Shown one piece after another: positions 23,982 to 32,858 of a stretch of DNA of 38,088 nt; position 1 is the stretch's first letter; each line of letters opens with the position of its first letter. The stretch spans positions 7,235 to 45,322 of the forward strand of contig PMLB01000412.1 of assembly GCA_003158735.1 (NCBI GenBank), in the 5' to 3' direction. The translations under genes and the position numbers were made by a program. The notes beneath the pieces were generated by a model. That model was given only the letters and a program-made list of their open reading frames with translations. It was not told the origin of the DNA and did not search any database. This DNA is from Myxococcales bacterium. GTDB lineage: Bacteria > Myxococcota_A > Polyangia > Fen-1088.

Positions 23982-25926
23982 GTTCGTAATCCCGCCGGGC
24001 GCTGTCGCAGTTGCGGCTGGCCTCGCGTTCCTGGCGGCGGTGTCTCTGGTCGACTATCCAGTGAGTCGGCTGGCGCCACAGGCCGCGGCTTCGCTGGAAC
24101 TTCTCGATCATAACGGCAACCTGCTGCGGTCCCTGCCGGTGCGCGGTGGCGGGCGGGCCACCTGGATCGGGCTGGGCCAGGTGGCACCGTCGGTGATCCT
24201 GGCCACCCTGGCCTCCGAGGATCGCCGCTTCTTCGAGCATCGCGGCGTGGATGCGCGCGCGGTGCTGCGGGCGCTGTGGCTGGACCTGCGCGCGGGCCGA
24301 GCGCGCTCGGGCGCCTCCACCTTGACCATGCAATTGGTGCGCATGGTCGAGCCGCAGCCGCGCGGCCTAGCCAATAAGATGCGCGAGGCGGTGCTGGCGT
24401 TGCGCCTGGAACGCGCGCTCGACAAGCAGCAGATCCTCGAGCAGTACTTGAACCGCGCCTACTACGGCAACGGCGCCTTTGGCATCGAGCAGGCCGCGCG
24501 CCACTATTTCGGCAAGCCGGCCTCCGCGCTGGGACTGGCCGAGGGCGCTCTGCTGGCGATCCTGCCGCGTGCGCCAACTGCCTACGATCCAAAACGCCAC
24601 CTGCTAGCGGCGCTGGCCCGGCGGGCACATGTGTTGGATTTGCTGGCGGAGCGCGGGCTGGTCACGCGTGAGGATCGGCAGCAGGCCGAGGTCACGGCCC
24701 TTGCCTTCACCTTCAGCGCGCCTGACCCGGGACTGGCGCCACACTTTTGCGACTGGGTGCTGGCCGGGCTCACTCCTGCGCAGCGGGCGCATGGCGGGCC
24801 GCTGCGGACCACGCTAGATTTGGATCTGCAGCGGGATCTGGAACGCGCGGTGCAAACCCATGTCGACGAACGGCACGCTCTGGGCCTGCGCGAGGCAGGC
24901 GCCGTCATGCTGGAACCTGCAACGGGCGCGGTGCTGGCCATGGTGGGCTCGCCCGAATACGGCGGGCTCGCAGGTCAGCTCAACATCACCACCACGCCCC
25001 GCCATCCCGGCTCGGCGCTCAAGCCCTTCCTCTATGCTCTGGCCATCGAGAGCGGCGACACGCCCGCGACAGTGGTCTTTGACGTCGCCGACGTCAAGTC
25101 AGAGTGGCATCCAGGGCGCGAGGTGCGGGAGCACGGCCCGGCCCGCTATCGCGAGGCACTCGCCGGCTCGTACAACCTGGCCGCGGTTCACGTGCTGGAG
25201 CGCGTGGGCGTGGAGAACCTACTCGACCGCTTGCGCACGGCCGGGCTGGGCCCGCTGGCCGGAACGGCTGCCGATTATCGGCTGGGCCTGGCCCTGGGTT
25301 CGGCCAAGGTGCGCCTTGTGGATCTGGCCGCGGCCTATGGCTTTCTGGTGAATCGCGGAATGGTGGAGCGCGCCCGCGGCGTGGGCTCGCCGGCCGAGCC
25401 GGTGCGGCTTTTCGACGAGAGAGTGAGCTGGCTGGTGATGGACATGCTGGCCGATGCGGACGCGCGGCGACAGGTATTCGGAGCCGAGTTGCCGGTGGAC
25501 TTGCCGTTCCCTGTGGCCATCAAGACCGGAACCTCCGGCGGCTTTGCCGATACTGTGGCAGTGGGCGCCACCCGCGAGGTCATTGTGGCGGCCTGGGCTG
25601 GCAGCTTCGATGGCAGTGGCACGCGCGGCTCGCTGGCTATGTGGAGCGCGGCGCCCCTGGTGCGCGCCGGCCTGCTCGCCATGGCCAGTCGCCGCCCGTT
25701 GACCCTGCCGCCGCGACCTGACGGCATTGTCACGCGTGAAGTGTGCCGACTGTCCGGCATGCGCCCCGGCCCGCACTGTGCCACCAAATCCGAGTTCTTT
25801 TTGGCCGGCAAAGAGCCCACCGATACCTGCACCTGGCACCGCCTGCGCAATGGGCGTGTCACAGTCGAATTTCCGTCGGAACTGGCCGCGTGGGTTGCGC
25901 GGCGTGGGCGAGAAACGCCGAGGTGA
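23941..25926 (+). CDS. pbpC: Penicillin-binding protein 1C (bifunctional transglycosylase/transpeptidase)
   Basis: A 661-residue protein starting at ATG 23941 inside the end of the A2M gene. One N-terminal membrane anchor (about residues 15-37) is followed by a GT51 domain with 'ASEDRRFFEHRGVD' (catalytic E93), 'GASTLTMQLVR' and 'LNRAYYGNGAFGIEQAA'. The transpeptidase domain has 'PGSALKP' (S358-x-x-K361), 'SYN' at 410 and 'KTGTSGG' at 528. A short C-terminal BiPBP-type tail contains 'REVCRLSGMRPGPHC'. It polymerises and cross-links peptidoglycan in the periplasm. PBP1C with A2M is thought to repair wall damage while A2M blocks invading proteases. Translational coupling by overlap is expected. 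All catalytic motifs are intact. Confidence 0.96.
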   Translation: MAAAPVTRFRWFARFVIPPGAVAVAAGLAFLAAVSLVDYPVSRLAPQAAASLELLDHNGNLLRSLPVRGGGRATWIGLGQVAPSVILATLASEDRRFFEHRGVDARAVLRALWLDLRAGRARSGASTLTMQLVRMVEPQPRGLANKMREAVLALRLERALDKQQILEQYLNRAYYGNGAFGIEQAARHYFGKPASALGLAEGALLAILPRAPTAYDPKRHLLAALARRAHVLDLLAERGLVTREDRQQAEVTALAFTFSAPDPGLAPHFCDWVLAGLTPAQRAHGGPLRTTLDLDLQRDLERAVQTHVDERHALGLREAGAVMLEPATGAVLAMVGSPEYGGLAGQLNITTTPRHPGSALKPFLYALAIESGDTPATVVFDVADVKSEWHPGREVREHGPARYREALAGSYNLAAVHVLERVGVENLLDRLRTAGLGPLAGTAADYRLGLALGSAKVRLVDLAAAYGFLVNRGMVERARGVGSPAEPVRLFDERVSWLVMDMLADADARRQVFGAELPVDLPFPVAIKTGTSGGFADTVAVGATREVIVAAWAGSFDGSGTRGSLAMWSAAPLVRAGLLAMASRRPLTLPPRPDGIVTREVCRLSGMRPGPHCATKSEFFLAGKEPTDTCTWHRLRNGRVTVEFPSELAAWVARRGRETPR

Positions 25927-26123
25927 GGAAGCAGCGTGAATACCGAGCGTGCTGCCCACGCCAGCCGCCGTCGTCCCATTTGCCCTGGCCGAAGCGCACG
26001 CGCAAGCGCCGCAGAGCCGGATCGATTGCAAGCGACGGAGCACCACTTGATCGACCTGGGTCGGGACCTCGCTTCATCCTACTGCCAATCGCAGTGGGGG
26101 ATGGCGACGCGCACCCGTCCGGA

Positions 26124-28040
26124 TCAGGGATCGGGCGCAGGGCGCGTCTCGTCCGACGAATCTGACTCGCCGGGGCGGTAGTCGTCGGCTTCGGGGACTT
26201 CGTCTGGGAACTCTATTCCAATCGGGCCAGGGGTAATTCCGTTGAGCAGGACATTGCCGGCGATGTCGGTGAACGACATCATCATTTCCTTGCGCGAGTG
26301 GAGGCGCACGAGCGAGCCTGCCGTCTCCCCACCCGTGACCCTGAACGAGATACGGCTACCCAGCGCGGGCACGGCCAGCGCGGCGGCCACACCGTCGTGG
26401 CTCACGCGAATGACAAGCGGGTACTCACGCTCGAATTCCCGCAAATCGGCCAGCTTGTGCACGATGGTCGCGTGCCGCGAGGTCATCTCTTGGGTTGCAT
26501 AGTCGATGGGAAACTCGACGTCGCCCAACCTGACGAAGACGGCTATCGAGACCGCGGCCGGGATGGGCGCCCCAGGGGGCAGGGTGACGTCAATCTCTGC
26601 CCGCGCATTCGGCGTGCCTGCATCAAGTACACGCTGCTGCACGGGCAGCACGCCGTCCTCGCCAGCCGGGACTGGATTCGCTCGATAGGCCTCGGCAGCA
26701 GCGGCGTAGCGTCCGAAGGTCGGGTCAGCCTGGTTTTTTCGCAGGAAATCGGCGGCCCGAGGGTCGCTCAGCGCCCACAGCCCTGCCAGGGCCGCGGCTT
26801 TGAGGTCAGCCTGAGAGGCATCCGCGAGCGTCGTGGCGAACGCGTCGGCCGTCGCGCGGTCGTGGAGCCTGGTCAGAGCCAGAGCCGCCTCGATGGCAAC
26901 GGTTTCGCAGTCGATATCTGGCTCGCACTCCTTCAGGTTGGCTCGGTTCCCGTGCAGGGCCAACTGCCGCATACGCGCGAGCGACAGCAACTGGAAGTCA
27001 GGTCGCGCATTCGCCAGAGCAGCCATCAGGGCTTCTGCGTCGTCGCGCGCGGCCCTGCTGGCAAGCAAGGCTTGCGCGAGCGGGAACAGCTCGCGATCTC
27101 CTACGGCAGCGGCGCGATCGATGGCAGCCGCGATCAAGCGAGAGCGGTGCACCTGCGTGGCAGCCTCGATGATTTCTTTGACCCAGGGAGCTGCGGCGGG
27201 TTGACAAAAGAGCGCGGTCGCAGCTTCGTCAGCCACCGAGTGGTTCGTATCACGGACAAGCTTGACCAGCACCGCGATATGCGAGGGATCGGGGAAACGC
27301 GCGAGAACCGCGGCCGCACCCTCGCGCACCAAGGGCTCGTTGTGAGCAACGCGATCGAGCGCCGGGGCAGGCGCGCCGGCGCAGCGCAGATGGCCGAGCG
27401 AGAAGAGCAGGAGTGCAAGCGCCCGGGGCTCCTTCTCCTGTGCGGCACGACGAAGCAGGATCGGGCACGCGGCGCCGCCATGTCCGCGCAGCGCGACCGC
27501 GGCGTAGGCACGAACTTTGGCATCCCTGGCTCGAAGCCCGGTTTCAAGCGTCGCTCGTGCCGCCTGGCCGGGCACCCGCCCTATCGAGAGGTAGAGCTCC
27601 GGGGATTTCTTTGACAGGCGCGCGAGCAACGGCAATGCGCGAGGCGCTCCGACCACAGCCAGAAAGTGAGCCATGAAGAGACTGGGCTTGGCCCCGCGCG
27701 CCCACCGTTCGACAGCGGCAACCCAGTTCCGGGGAATGTGGGGATCCATGTCTCCGTCAAAGGTGAGCAGCGCACGGATCGCGCGCACGCGCAGGCTGGG
27801 GTCAGCCTCGGCGCAAGCGATCGCTTCTGTCGCACGCGCTGTCAGAAGCGTTCTGACGGCTTCCTTCTTGTCGCCGAAGTCGCCTAGGTTCTCGCCAGCC
27901 CACTTCAGCAGCGCGCGGTCGTCTTCCGGGCAGCGGGCTGCAGCGGATTCTGCCGCCGCCAACGCAACTCGTGGCGGTGGCACGATGCTGAGGCAAATGA
28001 AGAACAGAGCGATGCGTCCGATAGGCACGGCCGCGATCAT
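26124..28040 (-). CDS. Exported HEAT-repeat protein
   Basis: 638 residues from ATG 28038-28040. This start gives a signal peptide ('IALFFICLSIVPPPRVALAAAES'); longer starts run back over the upstream gene. After a short charged segment the protein is a series of alpha-helical HEAT repeats to about residue 470: 'DPSLRVRAIRALLTF', 'DAKVRAYAAVALRGHGG', 'EPLVREGAAAVLARF', 'NHSVADEAATALFC'. The C-terminal ~150 residues switch to beta character ('AEIDVTLPPGAPIPAAV', 'RISFRVTGGETAG'). It is probably a periplasmic scaffold. It is convergent with pbpC, with a 197-bp gap holding nothing recognisable, and lies 134 bp downstream of the AgmX-like gene. Function unknown. Confidence 0.85.
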   Translation of the reverse strand: MIAAVPIGRIALFFICLSIVPPPRVALAAAESAAARCPEDDRALLKWAGENLGDFGDKKEAVRTLLTARATEAIACAEADPSLRVRAIRALLTFDGDMDPHIPRNWVAAVERWARGAKPSLFMAHFLAVVGAPRALPLLARLSKKSPELYLSIGRVPGQAARATLETGLRARDAKVRAYAAVALRGHGGAACPILLRRAAQEKEPRALALLLFSLGHLRCAGAPAPALDRVAHNEPLVREGAAAVLARFPDPSHIAVLVKLVRDTNHSVADEAATALFCQPAAAPWVKEIIEAATQVHRSRLIAAAIDRAAAVGDRELFPLAQALLASRAARDDAEALMAALANARPDFQLLSLARMRQLALHGNRANLKECEPDIDCETVAIEAALALTRLHDRATADAFATTLADASQADLKAAALAGLWALSDPRAADFLRKNQADPTFGRYAAAAEAYRANPVPAGEDGVLPVQQRVLDAGTPNARAEIDVTLPPGAPIPAAVSIAVFVRLGDVEFPIDYATQEMTSRHATIVHKLADLREFEREYPLVIRVSHDGVAAALAVPALGSRISFRVTGGETAGSLVRLHSRKEMMMSFTDIAGNVLLNGITPGPIGIEFPDEVPEADDYRPGESDSSDETRPAPDP

Positions 28041-28174
28041 GCTGCCAACGGCCCCCAAGTCAAAACCGGTTTCTGTCCACTCCTCGCGCAGGGCGCATGT
28101 ATTGAGTGTTGCAAGACCGGCGGGAATGTCTGGCACAGGAGCTGACGCAAAGTGGGCGGCTCCCCTTCCACGGA

Positions 28175-28840
28175 TCACCTTCCGAGGTGGCGCTCGCCTG
28201 ACCAACCGGCCTCGAAGTTGAACTCATGGGTAACCACGACCGAATCGCCTCCCGGCGGCTTGGGAAACTCCCAGCCGCGAAATGCTTTGACGACGCATTT
28301 CTCTACGCGGGCGTCCTGCAGTCTAGAAGACTGCAATACCGAATCGACGACCTTTCCAGCGGCTGAAAGGGTGAACTGAACCGTGACCCGACCAGAAAGC
28401 TCTGGCTTCTTCTTCAGCGCGGGTAGGTAGCAGGCCCGCAACTCGTCGAGGTGGCCACGAAGGGTGCGACGGACAACTAGCTTGTCGAGCGAGCCCCGCA
28501 CAAGCACCGGGCCGGGAATGACCTCTGGATCTCGCATCGACCGCCCCTTCGCTTCAGACGCTGGTGCACCAGAATCCGCAGCCGCTGGGGCCTGTTCATC
28601 TTCGGAGCCCGTGGAGGAGGTCACCGCCGGAGACGGCATTTGGGTTTCCATCTGGCTGGGCGCCGGTGGGGCGTCCAGACGTGATGGCGGAGGCAGGGCC
28701 GCAGCCACCGGCACTGTCTGTTTGGGGCGGCTTCGCGACGATGCGCAGCCGGAATGCAGAATTAGTGACTGGCCGACCAGCATCACAGACGCAAGACCGA
28801 TCAAGGTGCGAAAGAACAGTGAGGGAGCGTGAATTGTCAC
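28175..28840 (-). CDS. AgmX/PglI C-terminal domain lipoprotein (TonB-like)
   Basis: 221 residues from a GTG at 28838-28840. The signal is 'RTLIGLASVMLVGQ' running to 'LHSGCASSR', with a predicted lipid Cys near 32. A Pro/Ala/Ser-rich spacer covers ~35-110. The last ~110 residues ('RTLRGHLDELRACYLPAL', 'GRVTVQFTLSAAGKVVDS', 'VEKCVVKAFRGWEFPKP') match the TonB-like AgmX/PglI C-terminal domain known from myxobacterial gliding-associated and many other envelope proteins. The two cysteines at 'ACYLP' and 'EKCVV' are characteristic. It probably binds a partner at the envelope. The leader is related to those at 33679 and 32776. The ribosome site is weak, so an internal start is possible. Confidence 0.85.
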   Translation of the reverse strand: MTIHAPSLFFRTLIGLASVMLVGQSLILHSGCASSRSRPKQTVPVAAALPPPSRLDAPPAPSQMETQMPSPAVTSSTGSEDEQAPAAADSGAPASEAKGRSMRDPEVIPGPVLVRGSLDKLVVRRTLRGHLDELRACYLPALKKKPELSGRVTVQFTLSAAGKVVDSVLQSSRLQDARVEKCVVKAFRGWEFPKPPGGDSVVVTHEFNFEAGWSGERHLGR

Positions 28841-29373
28841 GTCCGCACTGTCTCACGTCGGCAGGGCGCTTGCCAAGACCACAACGCGCAGGCAGGCGGG
28901 CATCATTGGACCGCGCGAGGATCTACCCATTCTGCCGGCGGCTGGTACCCGTGCTGTACGGAAAGGGAGCTGGCGCCCATGTGCTGGGCCGCCTGTGCGC
29001 CGCAAGAACTCTGTGCGGACCATGCTTCGCCCGCCGATTGCGGAAAGTCCCGCCACGCACAATCTTGAAGATAGGCCCATCGCGTCCTAGACAGCCGATG
29101 GCGACCACAGGGACGATCGGATCTGGACCAGCACGCCGTGCGTCACTCCCACTTCCCGTCCTGTCCCATTATTCGATCCGCTCCCAGACGGCGGTCTTCC
29201 GGTGATAGAAACTGAGCAGTCCGCCCAGCCGTTCGCGACGAACGATGCGACCGGCCCCGGCCGTATATTGGGACAGAACACCATGTAGCGGACCGTGCCG
29301 AACAGCAAGCACTCCTCGCAGCCATTTGGGGCGTGCTCGGTCACCGTTCGGCACTATTGCGGCGGACAACTGG
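28841..29373. other. 533-bp gap without a confident gene
   Basis: It contains the upstream region of the AgmX-like gene, including 'ctgtctcacgt' near 28848, shared with the leaders at 32785 and 33690. A minus-strand frame at 29087-29344 (GTG start, 85 codons, 'GCEECLLFGTVRYMVFC') is Cys-containing and could be a small protein or decayed 3' part of the gene upstream, but it has no ribosome site and I do not call it. Confidence 0.4.
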
Positions 29374-30852
29374 TCAAGGCGCGCGGAAACAATCGGCGGG
29401 AAAGGGCACGCCGATGTGGGGGAGAAACGACATGAAACCGCCGCGGCCAAATCCGTGAGCGGCATCTCGGACGGTCTTCTCGAGCAACTCCAGGAGATCT
29501 TCCTGAGCGCTAACAATGGCGATGGCATCCTCGACGCGTTTCTCTTGCTTGCCTGCCGACACCCGCTGGGCGGCCTGACAGAGCTTGCCGAGCTGCTCGA
29601 TCATTTTCTGGCGCGACTGCGCCCATGATGGGGGCAAACCTTGGTGCAAGACAGTCAAGTCACCGTCGGATCCTTCCATCAGCCAGCCAGTGCCCGTCGG
29701 GAAGACTTGGTAGACTTCGTGGTCGTCTTGCGAAAACAGAAATCCGCGTTCAGCCCATCGCCAGGTGCTCTTCTTTCCATCGTTGCGAAAGAACGTTGCG
29801 CCCTGGCTCATGAACTGAACGCGCGCCAGACTGCCCCACTTGGCATTCACGGCGGTTGCAGTCCACTCTCCCATGGCGCCAGTCGGCGCTACTGCTTCCG
29901 CCAGCGCCGGCGTGCCGGGTTCCTTGCTGGGAAGGATCCAAAGCCACGCGCGCTGCTTGTCGACAAGTAGGGCCGGCGACGGGCGCTTCGTGTCCAGTGC
30001 GAAACGCATCATGGGACCTGCCTGCGTGGGCACGGGCAAGTCCAAGACGCCATTGTTTGCATCCTTTCCCGGACCTACGTCTTTGCCGCCGACACGTATC
30101 AAGTCCTGGTCGAGGAAGCCGTTGCTGAAGGGGAAGAATGTCCGGGGACGCGGCGGCTGGGTCGAGCCCTTGGCGGCGACAGCCGGAAGCCAACCCGGCG
30201 CCTGACCGGGACGGTGCAGTAGAATCGCGTTGCGCTCTATTTCGAGAACGGCAAAGCCCTCGGCCAAGAAGAGCTGCCCGGAGAACCTCGACTCTCGATT
30301 GCCGGACAGCTCACGGAACCCGATACCACCCTCGGTCGTCACGAAATAGCTGACCGCATGGCGATCGGCCGGAGGGGCCAAGCTGATGGCGTCCGGTTGC
30401 AGGTTCGCCTGGCCTAGGATGGCGACCGGTTCGACCGGATTCAGCGCTGCCCATTCCCCGCGCGCCGCCTCTGGCAATGCGATGATGCGGTCGATTCGGC
30501 TGGGGTCTTCCTGAGAACGCCAGATCCATCCCGTGTCCGGCGTTGTAAACAAGAGCCGGAGCTGCGCGGACGGTTTTTCCACCGCTCCCGCCGCTTCCAA
30601 TCGGAAGGCCGGGTAGTTGCCCACCAAGCGCACCGTCCGCTCGCTGCCGCCGATGGCCGGGCGAATGACTGCGCTGGTCCCCTGGATCTGCAGGACCGCG
30701 CAACCGCTGATGGATGGAAGCGAATCGACCAGGAACTGCCCGTTCATGGGCGACGACGCCAGTGGGGCTGCTGTTGGCGTGGAGCTGGAGGCGTGGCCAC
30801 AGCCGAGGGTGAAGATCGAGAACGTGGCCAAGATGGGACGAAGCTTGCTCAT
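29374..30852 (-). CDS. Beta-rich lipoprotein related to the protein at 33948-35831
   Basis: 492 residues from ATG 30850-30852, giving a signal with 'FSIFTLGCGH' (lipid Cys18); the longer in-frame start has no signal. The body alternates beta strands with short Gly turns: 'GSERTVRLVGNYPAFRLEA', 'DTGWIWRSQEDPSRIDRI', 'RGEWAAL', 'LLVDKQRAWLWILPS', 'WRWAERGFLFSQDDHEVY'. The blocks 'GWIW..', 'G(E/Q)W' and the 'FSIF..CGH' leader recur in the 627-residue protein upstream, suggesting duplication. It ends with an alpha-helical segment ('RQKMIEQLGKLCQAAQRV') and a short Gly/Phe tail instead of the pilin-like domain of its relative. Outer-membrane or periplasmic location is inferred; function unknown. 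Confidence 0.8.
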   Translation of the reverse strand: MSKLRPILATFSIFTLGCGHASSSTPTAAPLASSPMNGQFLVDSLPSISGCAVLQIQGTSAVIRPAIGGSERTVRLVGNYPAFRLEAAGAVEKPSAQLRLLFTTPDTGWIWRSQEDPSRIDRIIALPEAARGEWAALNPVEPVAILGQANLQPDAISLAPPADRHAVSYFVTTEGGIGFRELSGNRESRFSGQLFLAEGFAVLEIERNAILLHRPGQAPGWLPAVAAKGSTQPPRPRTFFPFSNGFLDQDLIRVGGKDVGPGKDANNGVLDLPVPTQAGPMMRFALDTKRPSPALLVDKQRAWLWILPSKEPGTPALAEAVAPTGAMGEWTATAVNAKWGSLARVQFMSQGATFFRNDGKKSTWRWAERGFLFSQDDHEVYQVFPTGTGWLMEGSDGDLTVLHQGLPPSWAQSRQKMIEQLGKLCQAAQRVSAGKQEKRVEDAIAIVSAQEDLLELLEKTVRDAAHGFGRGGFMSFLPHIGVPFPADCFRAP

Positions 30853-31195
30853 GGTTCCGCGCCTTCTATCGGCGGAGTGACGAGGGCGCAAGTGCGAATA
30901 CGTCGACGCGGTATTGCGCCGCCCAGAATGATTCGATGGATGGGGCTCCCGGAGGAGCGCAAACATACCGACATATTCGAACACTACCTGCGCCGGTTGA
31001 AGCTCGAACCGCAGGACGCCGGCAGTCAGCAGTGCGCTGTAGTTGACAGATCATGAGTTTGGCAACTGGAAGAATTTCACCCCGGCCCAATCCCGGCCGC
31101 CACGGTGCTCGCGAGTTGGTGCGTCCCGGGTCGGACGGTTACGCAGCAATAGCCGTGCCGACTCGGACCCTTGCGCCGATGGTCGAACGGAAAAG
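30853..31195. other. 343-bp intergenic region, nothing recognised
   Basis: It lies between two minus-strand lipoprotein genes and presumably holds the promoter of the 29374-30852 gene. No convincing coding frame, relic or hairpin with a T-run was seen on either strand. Confidence 0.4.
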
Positions 31196-32494
31196 TCACC
31201 TGCGCTTCAGCGCACGAATCTTCAGATCCTCGAAGTAGATCAAGTGGCTCGCCGAGCAAGCAAGGTTAGGAAAACCCGAAAATGTCCCCGGAAACCTTGC
31301 ATTGGCTTCACCCAGGAATCTCCACTTGACGTTCCCGTTTTGGGCGTCCAACCCCAAGATGGCTGCGACGCCGTCTTGTTCCGGGGAGACGAGAACGACT
31401 TCATTCTCCTCACTAATGAAAGCGGGAGCTTCCGTGGGATCGACCTTCAAGGTTCGGCTCCAAACTGGATGTCCGTCGCTCTCCGACAAGGCGTAGACGC
31501 CACCCGAGCCACTCGGCGGCACCCCGCAGGCAATCCAAATCACTTTCCCATTCAGAACCATCGGCGGGCAAACTGGCTTCCGATCGGGGTATCTGACTTT
31601 CCACAATGGCCGGCCGTCTGCCTTCTTCCCGGCAAAGAGAACTGTGTCGATCTTGCGTGCCTCGTAGACCGGCTTGTCCTCCGGAAGCTGCATCAGCAAA
31701 TAGTAGTTATCTTTGCCAGTCGCCTGTCGCAATACAACGTCAATGGTGCGAGCCTTGAATTTCGGTATGCTCGTGTGCCAAACGGATTTCCCGCCCCCAA
31801 ACTCGACCGCCGTCAGATCCGTACCGAGGCTGTCGAGTTCGATGCCCATCTCACTGCTGCCGGGCCCGACCTGATAAAGAAGGCCGCTCTGCCAAAGCCG
31901 TTTCCCGGTCGCGAGGTCCAAGGCACTGACCCCACCGGGGGACCGGTTCAGGATGACTGTATTGTTCCAAACGGCGGGAGCGCCCTCGGCCGACCACCCG
32001 CGACTTTCCCATAGCTTCTTGTGCGACGATAGATCGAGGGCAAGCATCACGCCTGGCCCATTGGTGGCTTGAAAGGCTGTGTATTTTGCCGCTGCAGCTG
32101 CCACGGCTTGCAGATCGCCTCGCCTCTCGTCGGTCGCGCCACCCTGGTTGCTGCGATAGAAGACCAGAAGGATGCGATCGAGCGCCTGCAAATGGAGAAT
32201 TGTGCCCGGGACAGCGAGTGCGTATTGCTGTCGGCCGTCGCGCAGATCCAATTGCAGAACTTTGCCGCCGCCGGCCACGAAGCAAGAACCCTGATGGATG
32301 AGAATCGCCTCGACGAACTCGCGATACTCACTGTCCCAGGCAGGCCGCCAGGGATTGGCTGGTGCCTGGCCTTGGGATGCGTCCGCGGCTCCGGCGGGCA
32401 GGCTCCATCCCGGAACCAAAAAGCAAAGCAAGGAAACGACGCAGAAGGTCTGCCAGCGCGCCGTCAAGTCTCGGAAAGCTGATTTGGTTGACAT
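31196..32494 (-). CDS. Exported PQQ-like beta-propeller protein
   Basis: 432 residues from ATG 32492-32494, with GAAAGGG nearby and a signal peptide ('FCVVSLLCFLVPGWSLPAGAADA'). The frame is open further upstream only because of a leader relic. Propeller blades are visible as 'GGGKVLQLDLRDGRQQYAL', 'VMLALDLSSHKKLWESR', 'GGVSALDLATGKRLWQS', 'GGVYALSESDGHPVWSR' and 'AILGLDAQNGNVKWRFLG', the 'ALD..TG...W' pattern of PQQ-type repeats. There is no lipobox Cys and no methanol-dehydrogenase active-site signature, so it is more likely a binding or scaffold propeller (BamB-like) than a quinoprotein enzyme. Gaps of over 300 bp on both sides suggest its own promoter. Confidence 0.88.
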   Translation of the reverse strand: MSTKSAFRDLTARWQTFCVVSLLCFLVPGWSLPAGAADASQGQAPANPWRPAWDSEYREFVEAILIHQGSCFVAGGGKVLQLDLRDGRQQYALAVPGTILHLQALDRILLVFYRSNQGGATDERRGDLQAVAAAAAKYTAFQATNGPGVMLALDLSSHKKLWESRGWSAEGAPAVWNNTVILNRSPGGVSALDLATGKRLWQSGLLYQVGPGSSEMGIELDSLGTDLTAVEFGGGKSVWHTSIPKFKARTIDVVLRQATGKDNYYLLMQLPEDKPVYEARKIDTVLFAGKKADGRPLWKVRYPDRKPVCPPMVLNGKVIWIACGVPPSGSGGVYALSESDGHPVWSRTLKVDPTEAPAFISEENEVVLVSPEQDGVAAILGLDAQNGNVKWRFLGEANARFPGTFSGFPNLACSASHLIYFEDLKIRALKRR

Positions 32495-32704
32495 GTCGAA
32501 GGCCCTTTCTCGTTTTTGGCTGGCTTGGTAAGACCGGCCAGCTGCATGGATTTCAAGCTTGCTTTGAGAGTCCTGCTGTCGCGGGCGAGCCGGGTGGCGG
32601 CAGCAGCAGTGGGGCGCCCTCGCCCTGGGCGAGAAGGAAGGAGGCGCGGGCTTGGTGCAGGATTTTGGGGTCATGCTGGCAGACCAAAACGCCTGCGTGG
32701 CGGA

Positions 32705-32776
32705 CAGCGCATGAGTCCCAACCCTGGCAAGACCGATCGGAGCAAACAAGAACAGTGACCGAGAAGGAATTGCCAT
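32705..32776 (-). pseudogene. Orphan lipoprotein leader (signal-peptide relic)
   Basis: The frame upstream of the propeller gene starts 'MAIPSRSLFLFAPIGLARVG', which parallels 'PVLIGLALVGQPLVF' of the FGE-like protein and 'RTLIGLASVMLVGQ' of the AgmX-like protein, but decays before a lipobox Cys. It lies next to a copy of the same upstream DNA found at 33657-33760. The rest of 32495-32704 holds nothing recognised. Confidence 0.5.
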
Positions 32777-32858
32777 GGCGGAACTGTCTCACGTTGCCAG
32801 CGGCCCTCACAACACAAGTCACATCTTCGCTGCGCTTGCACACCGGAAACCGAAGAAG
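32755..32858. repeat. Gene-end/leader repeat, copy 1
   Basis: About 100 bp, roughly three-quarters identical to 33657-33760, with shared blocks 'ccagcggccctcacaa' and 'cttcg(c/t)(c/t)gcgcttgcaca'. It spans the last codons of the FGE-like gene ('FRCASAAK'), the intergenic spacer and the start of the next gene's leader. Recombination between such copies would swap a lipoprotein body behind a constant leader. Confidence 0.75.

Noticed and set aside
26298-27614. Long plus-strand frame opposite the HEAT-repeat gene
   Set aside because: The minus strand has a signal peptide and clear HEAT periodicity; the plus frame is Arg/Gly-rich without motifs.
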